DNA of 64,000 nt from Malania oleifera (lineage: Eukaryota; Streptophyta; Magnoliopsida; Santalales; Ximeniaceae). Below the pieces are notes generated by a model, which did not search any database, had not been told where the DNA came from, and saw only the letters and a list, made by a program, of their open reading frames with translations. How positions within the stretch are numbered: the first letter of the stretch is position 1; each line of letters opens with the position of its first letter. The stretch covers positions 972,001 to 1,036,000 of the forward strand of contig NC_080422.1 of the NCBI RefSeq assembly GCF_029873635.1. The letters run 5' to 3'. Both the position numbers and the translations under genes were made by a program. This document shows positions 21,201 through 33,390 of the stretch, one piece after another.

Positions 21201-23500
21201 AGTTCTAACTGGGAGGATAGCTTCCCTCAGCAAGTTTATCTCCTGCTCAGGGGATAAAGGCTTACCTTTCTTTAGAGCACTACGAAAGAAGGGAGGATTC
21301 AAATGGGGGGAGGAACAGGCCAAAGCCTTCGAACAGCTTAAGCAATACCTCGGATTCCCTCCTCTTTTAACAAAAGCAAAGAATGGGAAAGACTTCTATC
21401 TATATATAGCTTCCACGGAGAATGCCGTCAGCTCGGTCCTGGTCCGGGAAGAAGGCAGGAAGCATCAGCTCGTATATTACACAAGTAAGGTATTAAATGG
21501 TGCCGAGAAGAACTATTGCCTAGTGGAGAAAGCCGCCTTCTCCATCATCTGTGCAGCACGGAAGTTAAGGCCCTATTTTCAAGCCCACAGGGTTGTCGTG
21601 TTAACAAACCTACCAATGAGACAAATTTTACAGCGGCCGAAGAGTTTGGGAAGGATGACGAAGTGGTCAATCGAATTAAGTGAGTTCAATATACAGTATC
21701 AAACAAGGCCCGCAGTCAAGGCTCAGGTACTCGCTAATTTTACAGCAAAAAGGCTCCCCGGGTCATCCACTAAGTCGGATGTATGGACACTGCATGTTGA
21801 TGGGTCCTCTAATGCTGCTAGAGGGGGAGCTGGATTCATTCTTTCCGCCCCAGACGGCAATGAAACTCTCTTCGCACTAAAGCTGGAGTTCATAGCAACC
21901 AACAACGAGGCGGAGTACGAAGCTTTGCTAGCAGGCCTGCGGCTGGCAGAAGCATTAGGGGTGGCACAGATCAAAGTATTGAGTGATTCCCAGCTGGTGG
22001 TAGAGCAGCTTAAAGGAGAATTTGAGGCTAGGGATCCAAGAATAAAGAAATATTTCTTTAAGGCCAGAGAATACACAGAGGCATTCGTTCAGTTCGACAT
22101 AGAATACGTACCAAGGGCAGAGAACAAAAAGGCGGACGCACTCGCGAAATTGGCCTTGGCAACCAGTTCGGAATGGAAAGACACTATCTATTTTGAACGC
22201 ATAGGGAAACCCTCATACGAGGGGGACAAAATTAACTCAGTAGAGTCCGAAGTCAGCAAGGACGACTGGAGAGCGTCTCTATTCCTATACCTCTAGGACG
22301 GATCCTTACCAGAAGACAATAAGGAAGCTCTAAAGGTGAGGAGGAGAGCTGCAAGATATACGTTGAAGGGCCGGGAGCTCTACAGGCGATCCCAAACCCT
22401 GCCCTACCTTCGATGTCTAAGCAACGAAGAAGGGGAGTACATACTACGGGAAATCCACGAAGGAGCATGTGGAAACCACCTTGCCAGTAGGGCCCTAGCC
22501 CACAAAGCCATGCAGCAGGGGTTTTACTGGCCTACAATGAAGAAAGATGAGGTTGAGCTCGTCAAGAAATGCGACAGATGTAACGATGTGCAGCTGTACC
22601 ACACGTACCCTTTAGCTTACTCTTCCCTTTAACCAGTCCCTGCTCCTTCGCATAGTGGGGAATGGACATCCTTGGACCTCTACCGCAGGCGACAGGTCAA
22701 AGAAAGTTTTTATTGGTAGCAATAGATTATTTCACTAAGTGGGTAGAGGTTGAACCTCTAGCCACCATAACAGAGCGGAACATTACACGCTTCGTGTGGG
22801 CATCAGTGGTTTGCCGCTATGGCATCCCCTGGGCAATAGTTACAGACCACGGGAAGTAGTTCGACAACGTACGCTTCAAAAATTTTTGTTCGGTCCTATC
22901 TATTAAGCTCCTTTTCACGTCAGTGGCGCACCCCCAAAGCAATGGACAGGTAGAGAACATGAATCGGATGATACTGCATGGACTGAGGATGCGACTCGAA
23001 TCCATGCAAGGTAGGCGGGCAGAGGAACTCCCTTCCCTTATATGGGCGTACCACACCATCAAGAGAGCAGCAACAGGGAAAACCCCTTTCATGCTTGTCT
23101 TTGGCGTAGAGGCAGTCATCCTAGCAGAAGTTGGGATACCCTCTTGGAGAAGGCAGTACTTCAACGAGCAAACCAACAATGAGGAACTCATATCAGAAAT
23201 AGACCTGCTGGAAGAGAGACAGTATCAGGCGAGTTTAAAAGTTGCAGCGTACCAGCAGAGGGTAGTAAAGTACTACAATAATCGCGTCAAAGTACAGAAT
23301 TTCTAGACAAGAGATTTAGTCCTGAGGAAGACGCGAAACAACCCGTCTGAGTCAGGGTCGCACAAGTTAAGGCCTAACTGGGAGGGCCCATACAGGGTCA
23401 CAACAGAGATAAAACCAGGGACATACAAGTTGGAAGATGTAGGGGGAAAGAAATTAAGAACACATGGAACTCTGAAATGTTAAAGAAATGCTATTCTTAA
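18232..23500 (+). pseudogene. Tat gag-pro-pol polyprotein, inactivated
   Basis: Gag begins at ATG 18232. Its retrotransposon-gag core (DRYEGLSDPIDHLDNF) lies near 18709-18756 and a CX2HX3GHX4C-like knuckle (CAFHRDHGHDTEEC) near 19435-19476. The protease motif IDNGSSAN is near 19850. Reverse transcriptase has DLNKACPKDSFPLPRID near 20680 and YIDDM at 20962-20976. A Ty3-type RNase H follows near 21290-21700 and a second RNase H (HVDGSSNAARGGAGF, NNEAEYEALLAGL, SDSQLVVEQL) at 21790-22160. Integrase has a zinc region near 22480-22590, DILGPLP at 22664, VTDHGK near 22840 and a modified third block SNGQVENMN near 22940. Stops are TAG at 18970, 20938, 21067, 22294, 22857, 23304 and TGA at 20812. The frame shifts between 22590 and 22660 and again near 23470. 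Confidence 0.95.
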
Positions 23501-23610
23501 CAAACGCTTCTTGCAATGCTGTAATAAAAGTATCCATTACAATAGTTGCACTACATCAATAAAGTTTGAAAAATTCAAAATACAATTTTGGTTCCTACAA
23601 ACTAGTTGGC

Positions 23611-25292
23611 TTAACTCCCCTCCCCAACTTCCTCCTCCCTTTCTTTATCCTCCTCCAGATCTTCCACAGACTCAGGGCTCTCGTCGCCGTAACCATGAGA
23701 GCTTACACCATCAAGAGGAAGCTCAGGATGTTTGGTCCTTACTTGATCCCAGCACCTCCTGAATCCCACTCGATAAGCTCTGGAGGTATCGATAACGAAC
23801 TGGTTGGAGTCTTTATACTCCTTTACTGTGGTTCGGGAAGCAGTAGCAGCAGCAGCAGCTTCTCTGGCAGGTAGTTCCTCCCTATGAAGGCAATCAACCT
23901 CTGCTTGCAGAGCCCGCTCGCGGACCTCGGCCTCGTGCAATTCGTTCTGAGCCAGAACATACTTCTCCCGGTCATCGAGTGTCTGTCGATACATCTCCGC
24001 AACCTTCTCCTCCTGGGCTAGAGCCATCGTCGCCAGCTGTGGAAGAATACAAAGTAGGGAACAGTTAGCAAGACTATGTACAAGTCCAGAAGAATAAGGC
24101 CAGTTAAGTAGATACCTGGTACGAAGTATGGCGGATCTTCGCTGAGAGAGCGTCAGGAAGGGTGCACTGGGCCTGCACAAAATCCTCAGCGTGCACAGCC
24201 TGGAGGAGAGCAGAGGCAGAACGGGTCGGCTCGTGAAAAATAGCTTCAATTTGAGCCTGCGGGGTCGGAGGAGGAGCAGCATGGACCTCGTCAGTAAGGG
24301 CGCCAGAATCACCTGCAGGTGCATCCCTTTGAGAGGATTCTCCTTCGATCTCCCTCCTCTTCTCCCTACTTCTACTCACCCTCTGCTTCCTAGCTTCTCC
24401 CATCAGAGATTCATACCTGGTGAAGTCCATATCTGTAAGGATAAAAGAGAAAAGGAGTAAAAACACCAACAGTAGAGACAATATATGAACACACACATAG
24501 ACATAATCAGGGGGAGGAATGACTTGGGGAAACGGGGCTGATCCCCCACTGCACAAGGACACGCTCTTGGAGCAGCTCCTTATGAGGGATAATACCCTGT
24601 TCACCGAGGACACGAAGTTCTTTCAGGATGGCCTGCTCTTCGGGGGAAAGTCTAAGGAGGAGATGGCGCACCCGAACTACAAAGGAAAAAGGGGTGAAAG
24701 GAGAAAAGATGAGTTAGACGGATAACCTACTAGTAAGCCTTGAAAAAGAGGGTGGAAAAAAGATAGACAACGTTACCATCAAAAGGAGAAGACCAGATAC
24801 AAGAGCCCGTGTAATTCAACTCTCCCGAGGCAAAGAAGTAACGAGTCTTCCAGTTGAGAAAAGTTTATAGCCTGATAGAGAGTTGAAATAATATAGCTCC
24901 TTCTCCGCAGAATGAGATCGCATTTGGAAACAACTTCTGAAAAGTGAAACTGTAGGCTAATGGCCCAAGCGGAGCAGAAGCACGGCAAAATAGGTGAGCG
25001 AAAGATAAGAGTTCGGGACAAGTTGAGAAGGTGCTATGCGGTAAAAACGTAAGACGTTAGAGACAAACGAGGGAAAAGGAAGCCTAAGACCCAGATCTGG
25101 ATAATCAGTATAGAGGCAGAGCTCCTCGGAGTTTTGGTCAAGAGCTGACTTGGAAACGGATGGCAACCTAACAGTAATATTCGATGGTACAGCAAAAAAA
25201 TAACAAACATTCTGCAGGTCGGATGAGGTGAGGTCACAACGAGCGCTCTGAACTATAGTAGGAACCCTTAACGGCTGTGAGGAAGACTCCAT
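23611..25292 (-). pseudogene. antisense spliced gene of the Tat element (gypsy-type transposase-like domain)
   Basis: Four exons read on the minus strand. E1 is 24777-25292 (ATG at 25292), E2 starts at 24676 (donor unclear), E3 is 24116-24432 and E4 is 23611-24036 (stop at 23611). The E1/E2 junction and the E3/E4 junction have GT/AG with matching phase. E1 reads LRLPFPSFVSNVLRFYRIAP and SQLVPNSYLSLTYFAVL, the wording of the 'putative gypsy type transposon' domain found in antisense genes of Tat elements. E3 and E4 are acidic with a predicted coiled coil (EVRERALQAEVDCLHREELP) and end in an acidic tail. E1 is broken by at least one frameshift near 24958, while E2-E4 stay open. Its role in the element is unknown. 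Confidence 0.8.
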
Positions 25293-25614
25293 AGGGAAAA
25301 CAAAGCCTGAACGAAACAATACCTATACCTAAGGATCAAACGAGCAAGCACCAGCAAAAACAAAGAGGAAAAGATGCCAAGACAGATCAAGACAGTAAAA
25401 TTTCACACACAAACAGCTAGGCCATCTTACAAGAAAAGATCAAACATACAAAGCTAACGCAAAAACAATGAAGAACATGAAGAACAACAAAACAAAAACG
25501 CTATAGAGAGGGAAAGCGTACCTAGCACCAAATGGGGGATTTGTGGAATGAAGGAGAGAAGAGCAAGAAGGAGTCCTCTCAGAATGAAGACGAGTGTGGA
25601 ATGAAAGAATCCAC

Positions 25615-25630
25615 TGGCCTTTATAAAGAG
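25615..25630 (-). promoter_or_regulatory. TATA box for the antisense gene
   Basis: On the minus strand CTCTTTATAAAGGCC lies about 330 bp upstream of the antisense ATG, leaving room for a leader. A donor-like GCTAG/GTACGC near 25520 suggests the leader may be spliced. The assignment rests on position and motif only. Confidence 0.6.
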
Positions 25631-25924
25631 AGGAGGGCATGAATCCCTGTGGCGGGAATCTCAAGGATCTCCATTTACAAAAAGGATTGCATCTCGAGGG
25701 AGGAAAAGGGCACAGAAAATCTCTGACAAATGCACGGACGCGGCTTCCCAAGGACAAACGCTACCTCGGAAAGACCACGTCGCCTCGGACACAACGTTAG
25801 ACGGATGACCATAAATGAGAAGATTCCTCCAGCCCAATTTCCAAGGTAGAACACATTTAAAACCTGCTTTTATGTATCTCTTGCAGGACAGAAGCGTGCA
25901 ACAAAACCTCAGAAAGGTGAAACA

Positions 25925-26262
25925 ACCGAAAGATGAGCACGACTCATCATATGGATGGCCCAAATTGACGAGCACGACTCGTGAGGCCAGAACAACCCAA
26001 CAGATGAGCACGACTCATCAGGTGGATGGCCCAAACTGACGAGCACGACTCGTGAAGCCAGAACAACCCAACAGATGGGCACGACTCATCAGGTGGATGG
26101 CCCAAACTGACGAGCACGACTCGTGAGGCCAGAATAACCCAACAGATGAGCATGACTCACTAGGTGGATGACCCAGACTGACGAGCATGACTCGTGAGGC
26201 CAGAACAACCCAACAGATGAGCACGACTCAATAGACGCAAAGGCCCAAAGTAACGAGCATGA
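25925..26262 (+). repeat. 71-bp tandem array in the Tat 3' region
   Basis: About five units of 71-72 bp. Each holds two small dyads, ATGAG-CACGA-CTCAT and ACGAG-CACGA-CTCGT. Open frames through the array on the minus strand are by-products of the period. It lies between the antisense promoter and the next array. Confidence 0.92.
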
Positions 26263-26348
26263 CTAATTCCCTTTATGGAGTCGGGCAACTCAGCCAATTT
26301 CTTCCAAGGGACAGGTTGTCCGAAACTTCACTCCAGGGAAAAGGTCGG

Positions 26349-27215
26349 ACAGCTCGGTCAAATTCACTCCTTGCAATAGCTCAGCAAAACAGCTCGGCTT
26401 GAGCAGTTCTTCAAAGAGCTGGGACGAAACAGCTCGGCCTGAGCACCCTTCAAAGAGCTCGGCAAAACAGCTCGGCACGAGCAACTCCTCAAAGAGCTGG
26501 GCAAAACAACTCGGCCTGAGCAATTCTTCAAATAGCTCGGACGAAATAGCTCAGCACAAACAGCTCGGAAGAAACAGCTCAGCCCAAGCAACTCTTCAAA
26601 CAGCTCGGCCCAAGCAACTCTTCAAAGAGTTCGGCAAAATAGCTCGGCCTGGCAATCCTTCAAAGAGTTTGGACGAGCTAGGCCTGAGCAATTCTTCAAA
26701 GAGCTCGAACGAAACAGCTCGGCATGAGCAACTCCTCAAAGAGCTGGGCAAAACAGCTCGGCCTGAGCAATTCTTCAAAGAGCTCGGACGAAACAGCTTG
26801 GCACAAACAGCTCAGCCCAAGCAACTCTTCAAAGAGCTTGGCAAAACAGCTTGGCCCGAGCAACTCCTTAAAGAGCTAGGAAGAAACATCTCGGTCCAAG
26901 CAACTCTTCAAAGAGCTCGGCAAAATAGCTCGGCCCGAGCAATACTTCAAAGAGCTCGGACTAAACAGCTCGGCACAACCAGCTCGGCCAAATAGCTCGG
27001 CCTAAGCACATCTTCAAAGAGCTCGGATTAAACAGCTTGGCACAACCAGCTCGGCCAAATAGCTCGGCCCAAGCACATCTTCAAAGAGCTCGGACAAAAC
27101 TGGTCGGTACAAACAGCTCGGCGAAAACAGCTCGGCACGAGGAACGCAAAAAAACAGCTCGACCATAGCAGCTTGGCATGAACAGCTCGGCAAAACAGCT
27201 CGGTACGAGCTGCTC
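26349..27215 (+). repeat. AGCTCGG-rich irregular tandem array
   Basis: About 26 exact copies of AGCTCGG, often within AAAGAGCTCGG or AACAGCTCGG and alternating with GAGCAA(C/T)TCTTCAAAG, at spacing of roughly 10-45 bp. A 198-codon open frame (26399-26995) is a Ser/Lys-rich artefact of the repeat. Such arrays near the 3' LTR are known from Tat-group elements and can seed satellites. Confidence 0.9.
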
Positions 27216-27292
27216 AACTCTTCTGCAAAAAAAAAAAAAAGGAAAGATGCAGACAAAGCCATTATTCAAAATTCTATCCAGAAATTCGAAAC

Positions 27293-27307
27293 CGAGGGGG
27301 GGACAAC
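27293..27307 (+). other. polypurine tract of the Tat element
   Basis: GAGGGGGGGAC at 27294-27304, three bases before the 3' LTR, is the expected primer site for plus-strand DNA synthesis. Confidence 0.8.
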
Positions 27308-27740
27308 TGATATGCCCATAATAAATCACACTAATGAGGGCAGGTCAACGCCTATCTCGCACTTTCACTGGGTCTGACATTTTGATGAGTGATTTGCTCC
27401 AACCCAATAAAGAAGAGGAGAGATCCACGCCAATGGCTTTAATAGCCGAGTAATAGGTGCACGCACTTATGGCTGGGGAGCGATTCACGCCCCCGTGCAA
27501 TAAATTCGAGCCAACCTACGGTCAACTCGAGCCCCTATAAGAAGGGATCTGGAGAGAAGGCCAAGGTAAGTCATTCAAGACAATTATACTGTTGCATTCA
27601 GCCTCTCTAAAAGTATTCCCCTTACTTAGGCATCGGAGTGACCCCCCGGAGTACACCCCGGGTCCTCCAAGCCTTTATTTTCTTCTTCTTTCAGGTCAAC
27701 GGGAGTCGAAGGAGCATCCCAGCTATTTTTACCCGCAACA
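27308..27740 (+). repeat. 3' LTR of the Tat element
   Basis: 433 bp, TG...CA, same ends and length as the 5' LTR, followed by the AAATA duplication. Confidence 0.97.
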
Positions 27741-27745
27741 AAATA

Positions 27746-27856
27746 TATTAATCATATTAGAAAACCTTTTTTCTAATAGTAGTATATAGCTATTGAATAT
27801 ATTGTCAATTGTGCAGCTCCTATAGTGCTACATTTTTTAGTCTTAACCACATCTAT
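27746..27856. other. short spacer between two unrelated elements
   Basis: About 110 bp of AT-rich DNA lies between the Tat target duplication and the first base of element A. No feature was seen. Confidence 0.6.
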
Positions 27857-30464
27857 TGTGGCACCCCGAACCCGAAATGGGGTATCGAGTACACCTGTCC
27901 ATAATTCATTTAAAACATGCAATGGAAATACTTCATACCACAAAAACTATACTAGATTACTAAACCTTCTCATAATTACCCATATATCTCCAAGCATCCA
28001 TAATACATCCCAAATAAACAAAACATGAGTTTTTTTCCCGGTTTAACGTTTTAAAAAAAAAATTAAATAATACCTTATTCTGAGAAGTATTTCCTAGAAT
28101 GATTCTGATGTAATCTCGTTACTTGGAGTAGTGAGATTTAAAATTAAAGTAGCAAGATTTGCTTGCCACTCATATAGACCAGATTAGGGCTGCCATTTAA
28201 ATCTCGCTACTTGGAGTAGCGAGATTTTCTATGCATAAAGAATTTTTTGTTTTCCCCTTTATTATTTATTTATTATAATAATGATTAATTAAATTGTTTT
28301 CTGAATTATTGGAGGGAAGAATCATTTATTAATTTGAATTTTCACATAGAATAAATTACATTTTGTTATTTAGTTAAAAAAAAATTTTCATCATAAATTA
28401 ATATAACAGTCATACATTATAAATATACACTAATTATATTTAATTAAGAAAAGAAATCTTCTATTATTTTATTGAGTAGGAAATATTTAAATATTAATTA
28501 AAAATAATTATTATTGAAATTGTTAATCAATTAGATCAACATAAACTACATTCACAACAAATAGCACCAGAGTTTCATCACAATCAATAACATTCTATAA
28601 ATATAAATATATAATCCTCCAAAAGACCAAAAGGAAAAACTAGGATCATAATCCAAAAACCATTTGACCCTATCTCAGTAACTCACCCTTCTACCTAGGT
28701 AGTATGAACTGCCTCTACCAACACGGAGCTTGGCCAGTTTGTCTATCTGGATTCCATGAAATATTTTGTAAGCTGAGGTGAGACACCTCTCAGTAAGGGA
28801 AATAAACTAACATCAGTTGTGTGGCGATATGAGTATTTTCATACTTTAATAGATAAACAATACATAACACATGTCTGGATAAAAACTGGTGATATAATAC
28901 TGGATAAAACATACATAATCATGATCATGTTAAATCATACTGAATTTCAGTTATTATAAAATCATCTGCTATAACTAATAGTACTGAAATAATACCCAAG
29001 ATGGATAGTTAGCTGATGTCATGTATTACCCTCCATGACTTGGTTGTGTAGCCCGAAGGCGGGACTTGACAATGGCTGGCCGACCACTGCCAAGTCAAAT
29101 GTGTCTGTAAGTACGATGGGCCTGCCCCACCCTGGTCCGGACTGCTAGGGGGACGTCTACAACACTACACTGAAGCCACATTGACTATCCATCTCCCACA
29201 CTCTCTACTGGCAAGTGTGGTAGCGCTAATCTGAACTGACCTAAATAGCTACAGTATCGAGCCCTGAATACTTATCTAAAATAAACCATACGGGTTCTGA
29301 TAACATATAGTATGTTTACATATACTAATTTAACATGAAACTAGATTGATAACATTTTTCTGAATTCTGACATATCATACATATTCATGGCCTTGTGCCA
29401 AATAACATACATAATTATGGCCTTATGCCGGCTATCAATCACGGCCTTGTGCCGAGCATATTATAACATACTGAATTGAAATTTGTACTGTTTATCATAA
29501 AATTCTGAAACCATACCTGTATTATTTATGGTTTTCCTGAAAAACTGTTATAAACATGATTTTACTGAAAATTTGACATAACATAATATTCGTAAAAAGA
29601 TACTCATGCCACACAGTTTTATATAGTATTAAAACTGAATACCTAAGCTGAATATATTTCTGATTAAATATTTTAAAACCGCTTTCCTATTCAACAACAG
29701 TATTCCCAAATATTATAATATAACATACATAATTACTATGAATACATGTTGTTTTAAAATAATAAATTTTCATAAAAATAAACTGACTTAATTTATCCCC
29801 TCACCTGACTACTGAGAAGCCCACAAATTTAACTAAATTTGCACATGTGTGTTCCCAACTCAACATCCTAAAATTTACATTTTTCCCCAACAAAACTTCA
29901 GTATTATTTCACCTACTACACCTCCTCAGTCCAAAAATACCAAATACCTTATAAAACTTAAAATAATCAACTTACCCAAATTTTGGGATGGTGCCCAAGT
30001 TAGCCTAACTAACGATCTACTCTTGCAGTTATGAAGAGAAACTTCTCAGGAGTAGCGTGGCGGCTTCAGATCGTCGAACCGGCATGAAATGAAGCTGAAT
30101 TTCTAGAGAGAAGGTAGAGAAAACGGGTTTTAATAGAGAGAAAGGTTGATCTACATGTTTCTCTCGCAACAAATAAGTTCTGGGCCTTTTATAGAAATGC
30201 TTGTCCACATGGCCTCGTCGACAACCACATCTCCCCATCAACGATTCCAAGAAGGAGATTTGTCAACGAACACTTACCCCTCGCCGATGAAATTCAGGCC
30301 TGGGAAACAATCTCTCAGTAAGTTCTTGTCGACGAGACGCATGTCCACGTCGACAAGCCCAAGAAGCGCGTTCGTCGACGAGATCTTGCTGAATTCCCCC
30401 TTTAAAATTTCCTTTCTTTCCTCTCTTTTATTATTTAATTGATATAATTCAATGAGTCTCTATA
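27857..30464 (-). repeat. 3' LTR of element A, about 2.6 kb
   Basis: Minus-strand start near 30464 (TATAGAGACTC, a decayed TG start) and end ...GGGGTGCCACA at 27857. In transcript order it has a palindrome cluster (30205-30384), TATA box CTATAAAAGG (about 30184-30193), purine-pyrimidine leader, donor-like GGGTAAG near 29970, a short CGGCCTTG repeat, a CCCGAAGGCGGG block (about 29050) and the conserved GTCTCACC block (28775-28799). Confidence 0.85.
30205..30384 (-). promoter_or_regulatory. palindrome cluster in element A LTR
   Basis: About seven copies of TCGTCGACGA or CpG-decayed forms (TTGTCAACGA, CTCGCCGATGA) immediately upstream, in transcript direction, of TATAAAAGG at about 30186-30193. 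Confidence 0.85.
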
Positions 30465-30774
30465 TTCTCCTCTCCTTATAAAAATTTTGTCCTCAAAATT
30501 TACTATCTGTGTTGATACTATCTTTTAAAGAAAAATAGGCTACTTATTTATTACTTACCCTCACTTCTGGCGGAGGAATACCATGATTACATTCAGGGTC
30601 CTGGGAGATTACAGATACATAGACTAAAATTCTCCCAAAACCAAAATACTACCTACTACCAAGAGATTATTACATGTATTGATTAACCTGCAAAAGGAAC
30701 ATTACATACTTATTTGCATCTTTTCCTAATTACTACTGAACCCCACAAAATAAATGCAAGTATTTATGTCGTAT

Positions 30775-32235
30775 CTACTCCTCGAGCTCCCATGAAGCTT
30801 CCTTTACCGTATCATTTCTCCACAGGACTTTTACTAAAGGAATCTTCTTATTGCGCAATTCCTGATCTTTCTTGTCTAGAATCTGCACTGGTACCTCCTC
30901 ATACGCCAAAGTATCCCTGAGCTCTAACTCACCATAACTGATCACATGGGAGGGGTCTGGAACGTATTTCCTCAACATGGAAACATGGAATACGTCGTGT
31001 ATTCTGAACAAAACGGGTGGTAAGGCTAGCCTGTAGGCAATTGACCCCACTCTCTCAAGGATCTTAAACGGGCAAATATACCTAGGGCTAAGCTTACCCT
31101 TCCTTCCAAATCTCATAACTCCTTTTAATGGAGCTATTTTCAGAAACATGTGATCTCTCATATCAAATTCCAATTTCATGTGGCGAGTATCAATGTAGCT
31201 CTTATGCTGGCTCTGAGTTATACTGATCCTATCTCTAATGAGTCAAACTTTATCATATGCCTACTGCACTAGCTTTGGCCCCACTACTCGCTGCTCACCC
31301 ATCTCATTCCAGTATAATGGGGAACGATTCCTTCTTCCATACAACGCTTCATAAGGTGTCATCTTTATACTAACCTGGTAGCTATTATTGTATGCAAACT
31401 CCACTAGTGGCATATACTGGGTCCAACTACCCCCAAACTCCAACACGCAAGCCCATAGCATATCTTCAAGAATCTGGATCATCCTCTCATTATGCCCATC
31501 TGTCTGAGGATGAAAGGCAGGGCTGAAAGATAACTAAGATCCCAGAGCCTCTTGCAAGCTCTTCCAAAATCGTGATGTGAAACGTGGTTCTCGGTCTGAT
31601 ACTGTAGACATTGGAACACCATGAGAATGGACTATCTCCTGAACTTAAATCTCTTTTAGTCTGTCCATGGAGTAGTTGATTTTAATGGGAAGAAAATGGG
31701 CAGTCTTTGTTAGATGATCCACGATCACCCAAATTGCATTTGGACCATGCAATGCTGATGGCAGCCCCGTAACAAAATCAATAGATATGTGATCCCACTT
31801 TCACTCCGGAATGAAAAGTGACTGCAATTGATCCGCCGGTCTCTGGTGCTCAGCCTTAACTTATTGGCACGTCAAGTACTGTGCTACAAACTCAGCAATC
31901 TCCCTCTTCATACCGCTCCACCAGAAAAATTCCCGAAGGTCCTTATACATTTTGTACTGTCAGGATGAACCGTGTATTGAGATCTATGAGTCTCCTCTAA
32001 AATCGTTCTCCTGATATCAGCATCTGCAGGCACACATAATCTGGTGCGAAACCTTAGAGTTTGTCATTTGAAATACTGAACTCCTCTCCCTGACCACCCT
32101 GTATTATGGCTATTACCTCTACTAATTTTGGGTCCTCTTTCTGAGCAGCTTTAATCATTTCCTGTAATGTAGGTTGCACCACTAAGTTGACAATAAATGT
32201 CTAAGGATCACTCTTTACCAACTCTACACTGAGTC
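30775..32235 (-). pseudogene. element A integrase and chromodomain remnant
   Basis: Recognisable segments are [20 protein letters not shown] near 31490-31430, [20 protein letters not shown] near 31410-31350, GRKGKLSPRYICPFKILERV near 31110-31050, RIHDVFHVSMLRKYVPDPSH near 31010-30950 and the chromodomain-like VQILDKKDQELRNKKIPLVK near 30885-30830. The chromodomain would steer insertion to particular chromatin. Stops occur near 31180, 31260, 31535, 31860 and 32055. The 5' limit at 32235 is the insertion point of LTR B, not a natural end. Confidence 0.9.
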
Positions 32236-33390
32236 TGTAATGCCCCGAACCCTTAGTCCCGGGTCCGGTGCGTTATACCTTATAAAATCTTGATAATCCA
32301 TAAATCAATACATACGCAACGGAAAACATAAACATAATCTCCTTACATTTAATATGTAACGACCTGCTTAATTTTTGTATATATATATATATATATTATA
32401 TAATAAAACCAGTATCACAAAACTCAGCAGATCATAATCTACCTGGACCCATGGGTACCAGGGATACATCAGAAACACATAACGAAAGTCTAAGCAACAG
32501 GAAACATAAAAATCATAATAACTCATAACACCATACACAATACCATAATCATAATACCAGAGTTACTACATCCATTATATTTATATACACATCCCAAAAA
32601 AGAGACCTAGGGACATTTTCCCTAAAATCCAACCGTCCCTACCAAAACTTACCCTTCAGAGAGGGCAGATCAATAGTACTAAATTAGCAGAGCTTTACCC
32701 ACTCTCCTATTAGGGGCTCCTGAAATGTTTATAAAATTTTGGGGTGAGACACCTCTTAGTAAGGAAAATAAACTAATACTAGTGTGTGGCAACATAAGCA
32801 TTTCTGTATTATACATATAATCATATACATAAACATAACGAGTAAAACTATATGTATCATATCTATGAAAACATATATATACTTATTCAAAAGCAGAACA
32901 TAAAGGATTTATGATGGCATAGATCATCTCATATAATAATAATAATACAAAACCACCCTGGTAGGTTAGCTGACTGTTGTCATGTATTACCCCCACATGA
33001 CTGGGTTGTGTGACCCGAAGGCGGGACCTGACAATGGTTGGCCGACCATTGCCAAGTCAAGAGTACAGTCTGTAAGTCCGATGGGTCTGCCAGACCTGGT
33101 CCGTACACCAGGGGTGCTCACATTTCTTAAAACCACATCGACCATCCAATCTCACACCACTCTGTACAATGGCGTTAACACAAATATCATGATAAATCAT
33201 GGACACATAGCATCGGTACCATACAAGTGCTAGCCTAAAACAAGCCAACCAGGTTCTGATAACATATAATACATAATTAAACTGTGATACATGGATATTT
33301 CATACTATTAATTGCCATATCAATATCATCATGTCGTTTTGCATATATACGTATATCATAAAAATCATCAACCCGTACTCCGGTATTTCA

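Larger units (their letters stand above)
17728..27740 (+). mobile_element. complete Tat-lineage Ty3/gypsy retrotransposon with antisense gene
   Basis: The two LTRs are both 433 bp, start TGATATGCCC and end CCCGCAACA, and are flanked by the duplication AAATA (17723-17727 and 27741-27745). Inside come primer-binding site, gag, protease, reverse transcriptase, two RNase H domains, integrase, an antisense spliced gene, tandem arrays and a polypurine tract. The second RNase H and the extra antisense gene place it in the Tat group. By eye the LTRs differ at about 15 of 433 sites, mostly transitions. Using a plant rate of about 1.3e-8 per site per year this suggests an age near one to one and a half million years, as an order of magnitude. 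At least seven stops and one frameshift inactivate pol. Confidence 0.95.
27857..32235 (-). mobile_element. element A: chromodomain Ty3/gypsy retrotransposon, left (3') part
   Basis: On the minus strand this part contains, 5' to 3', integrase, a chromodomain-like tail, a purine tract (AAGGAGAGGAGAA near 30465-30478) and a 3' LTR. Its reverse transcriptase lies 26 kb away at 58196-59637 and joins in frame once the intervening insertion is removed. The 5' LTR is not in the window. The 5 bp left of it are TCTAT. It is the oldest layer of the nest and has stops throughout. Confidence 0.88.

Noticed and set aside
25440..25757. Upstream coding exon of the antisense Tat gene
   Set aside because: The open frame has no domain wording and contains the TATA box and leader; it is more likely promoter and 5' UTR.
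25947..26224. Minus-strand frames with repeated LICWVVLASR wording
   Set aside because: They are the 71-bp array translated; the repeats explain them.
26399..26995. 198-codon Ser/Lys-rich open frame
   Set aside because: It follows the period of the AGCTCGG array; no start context or domain.
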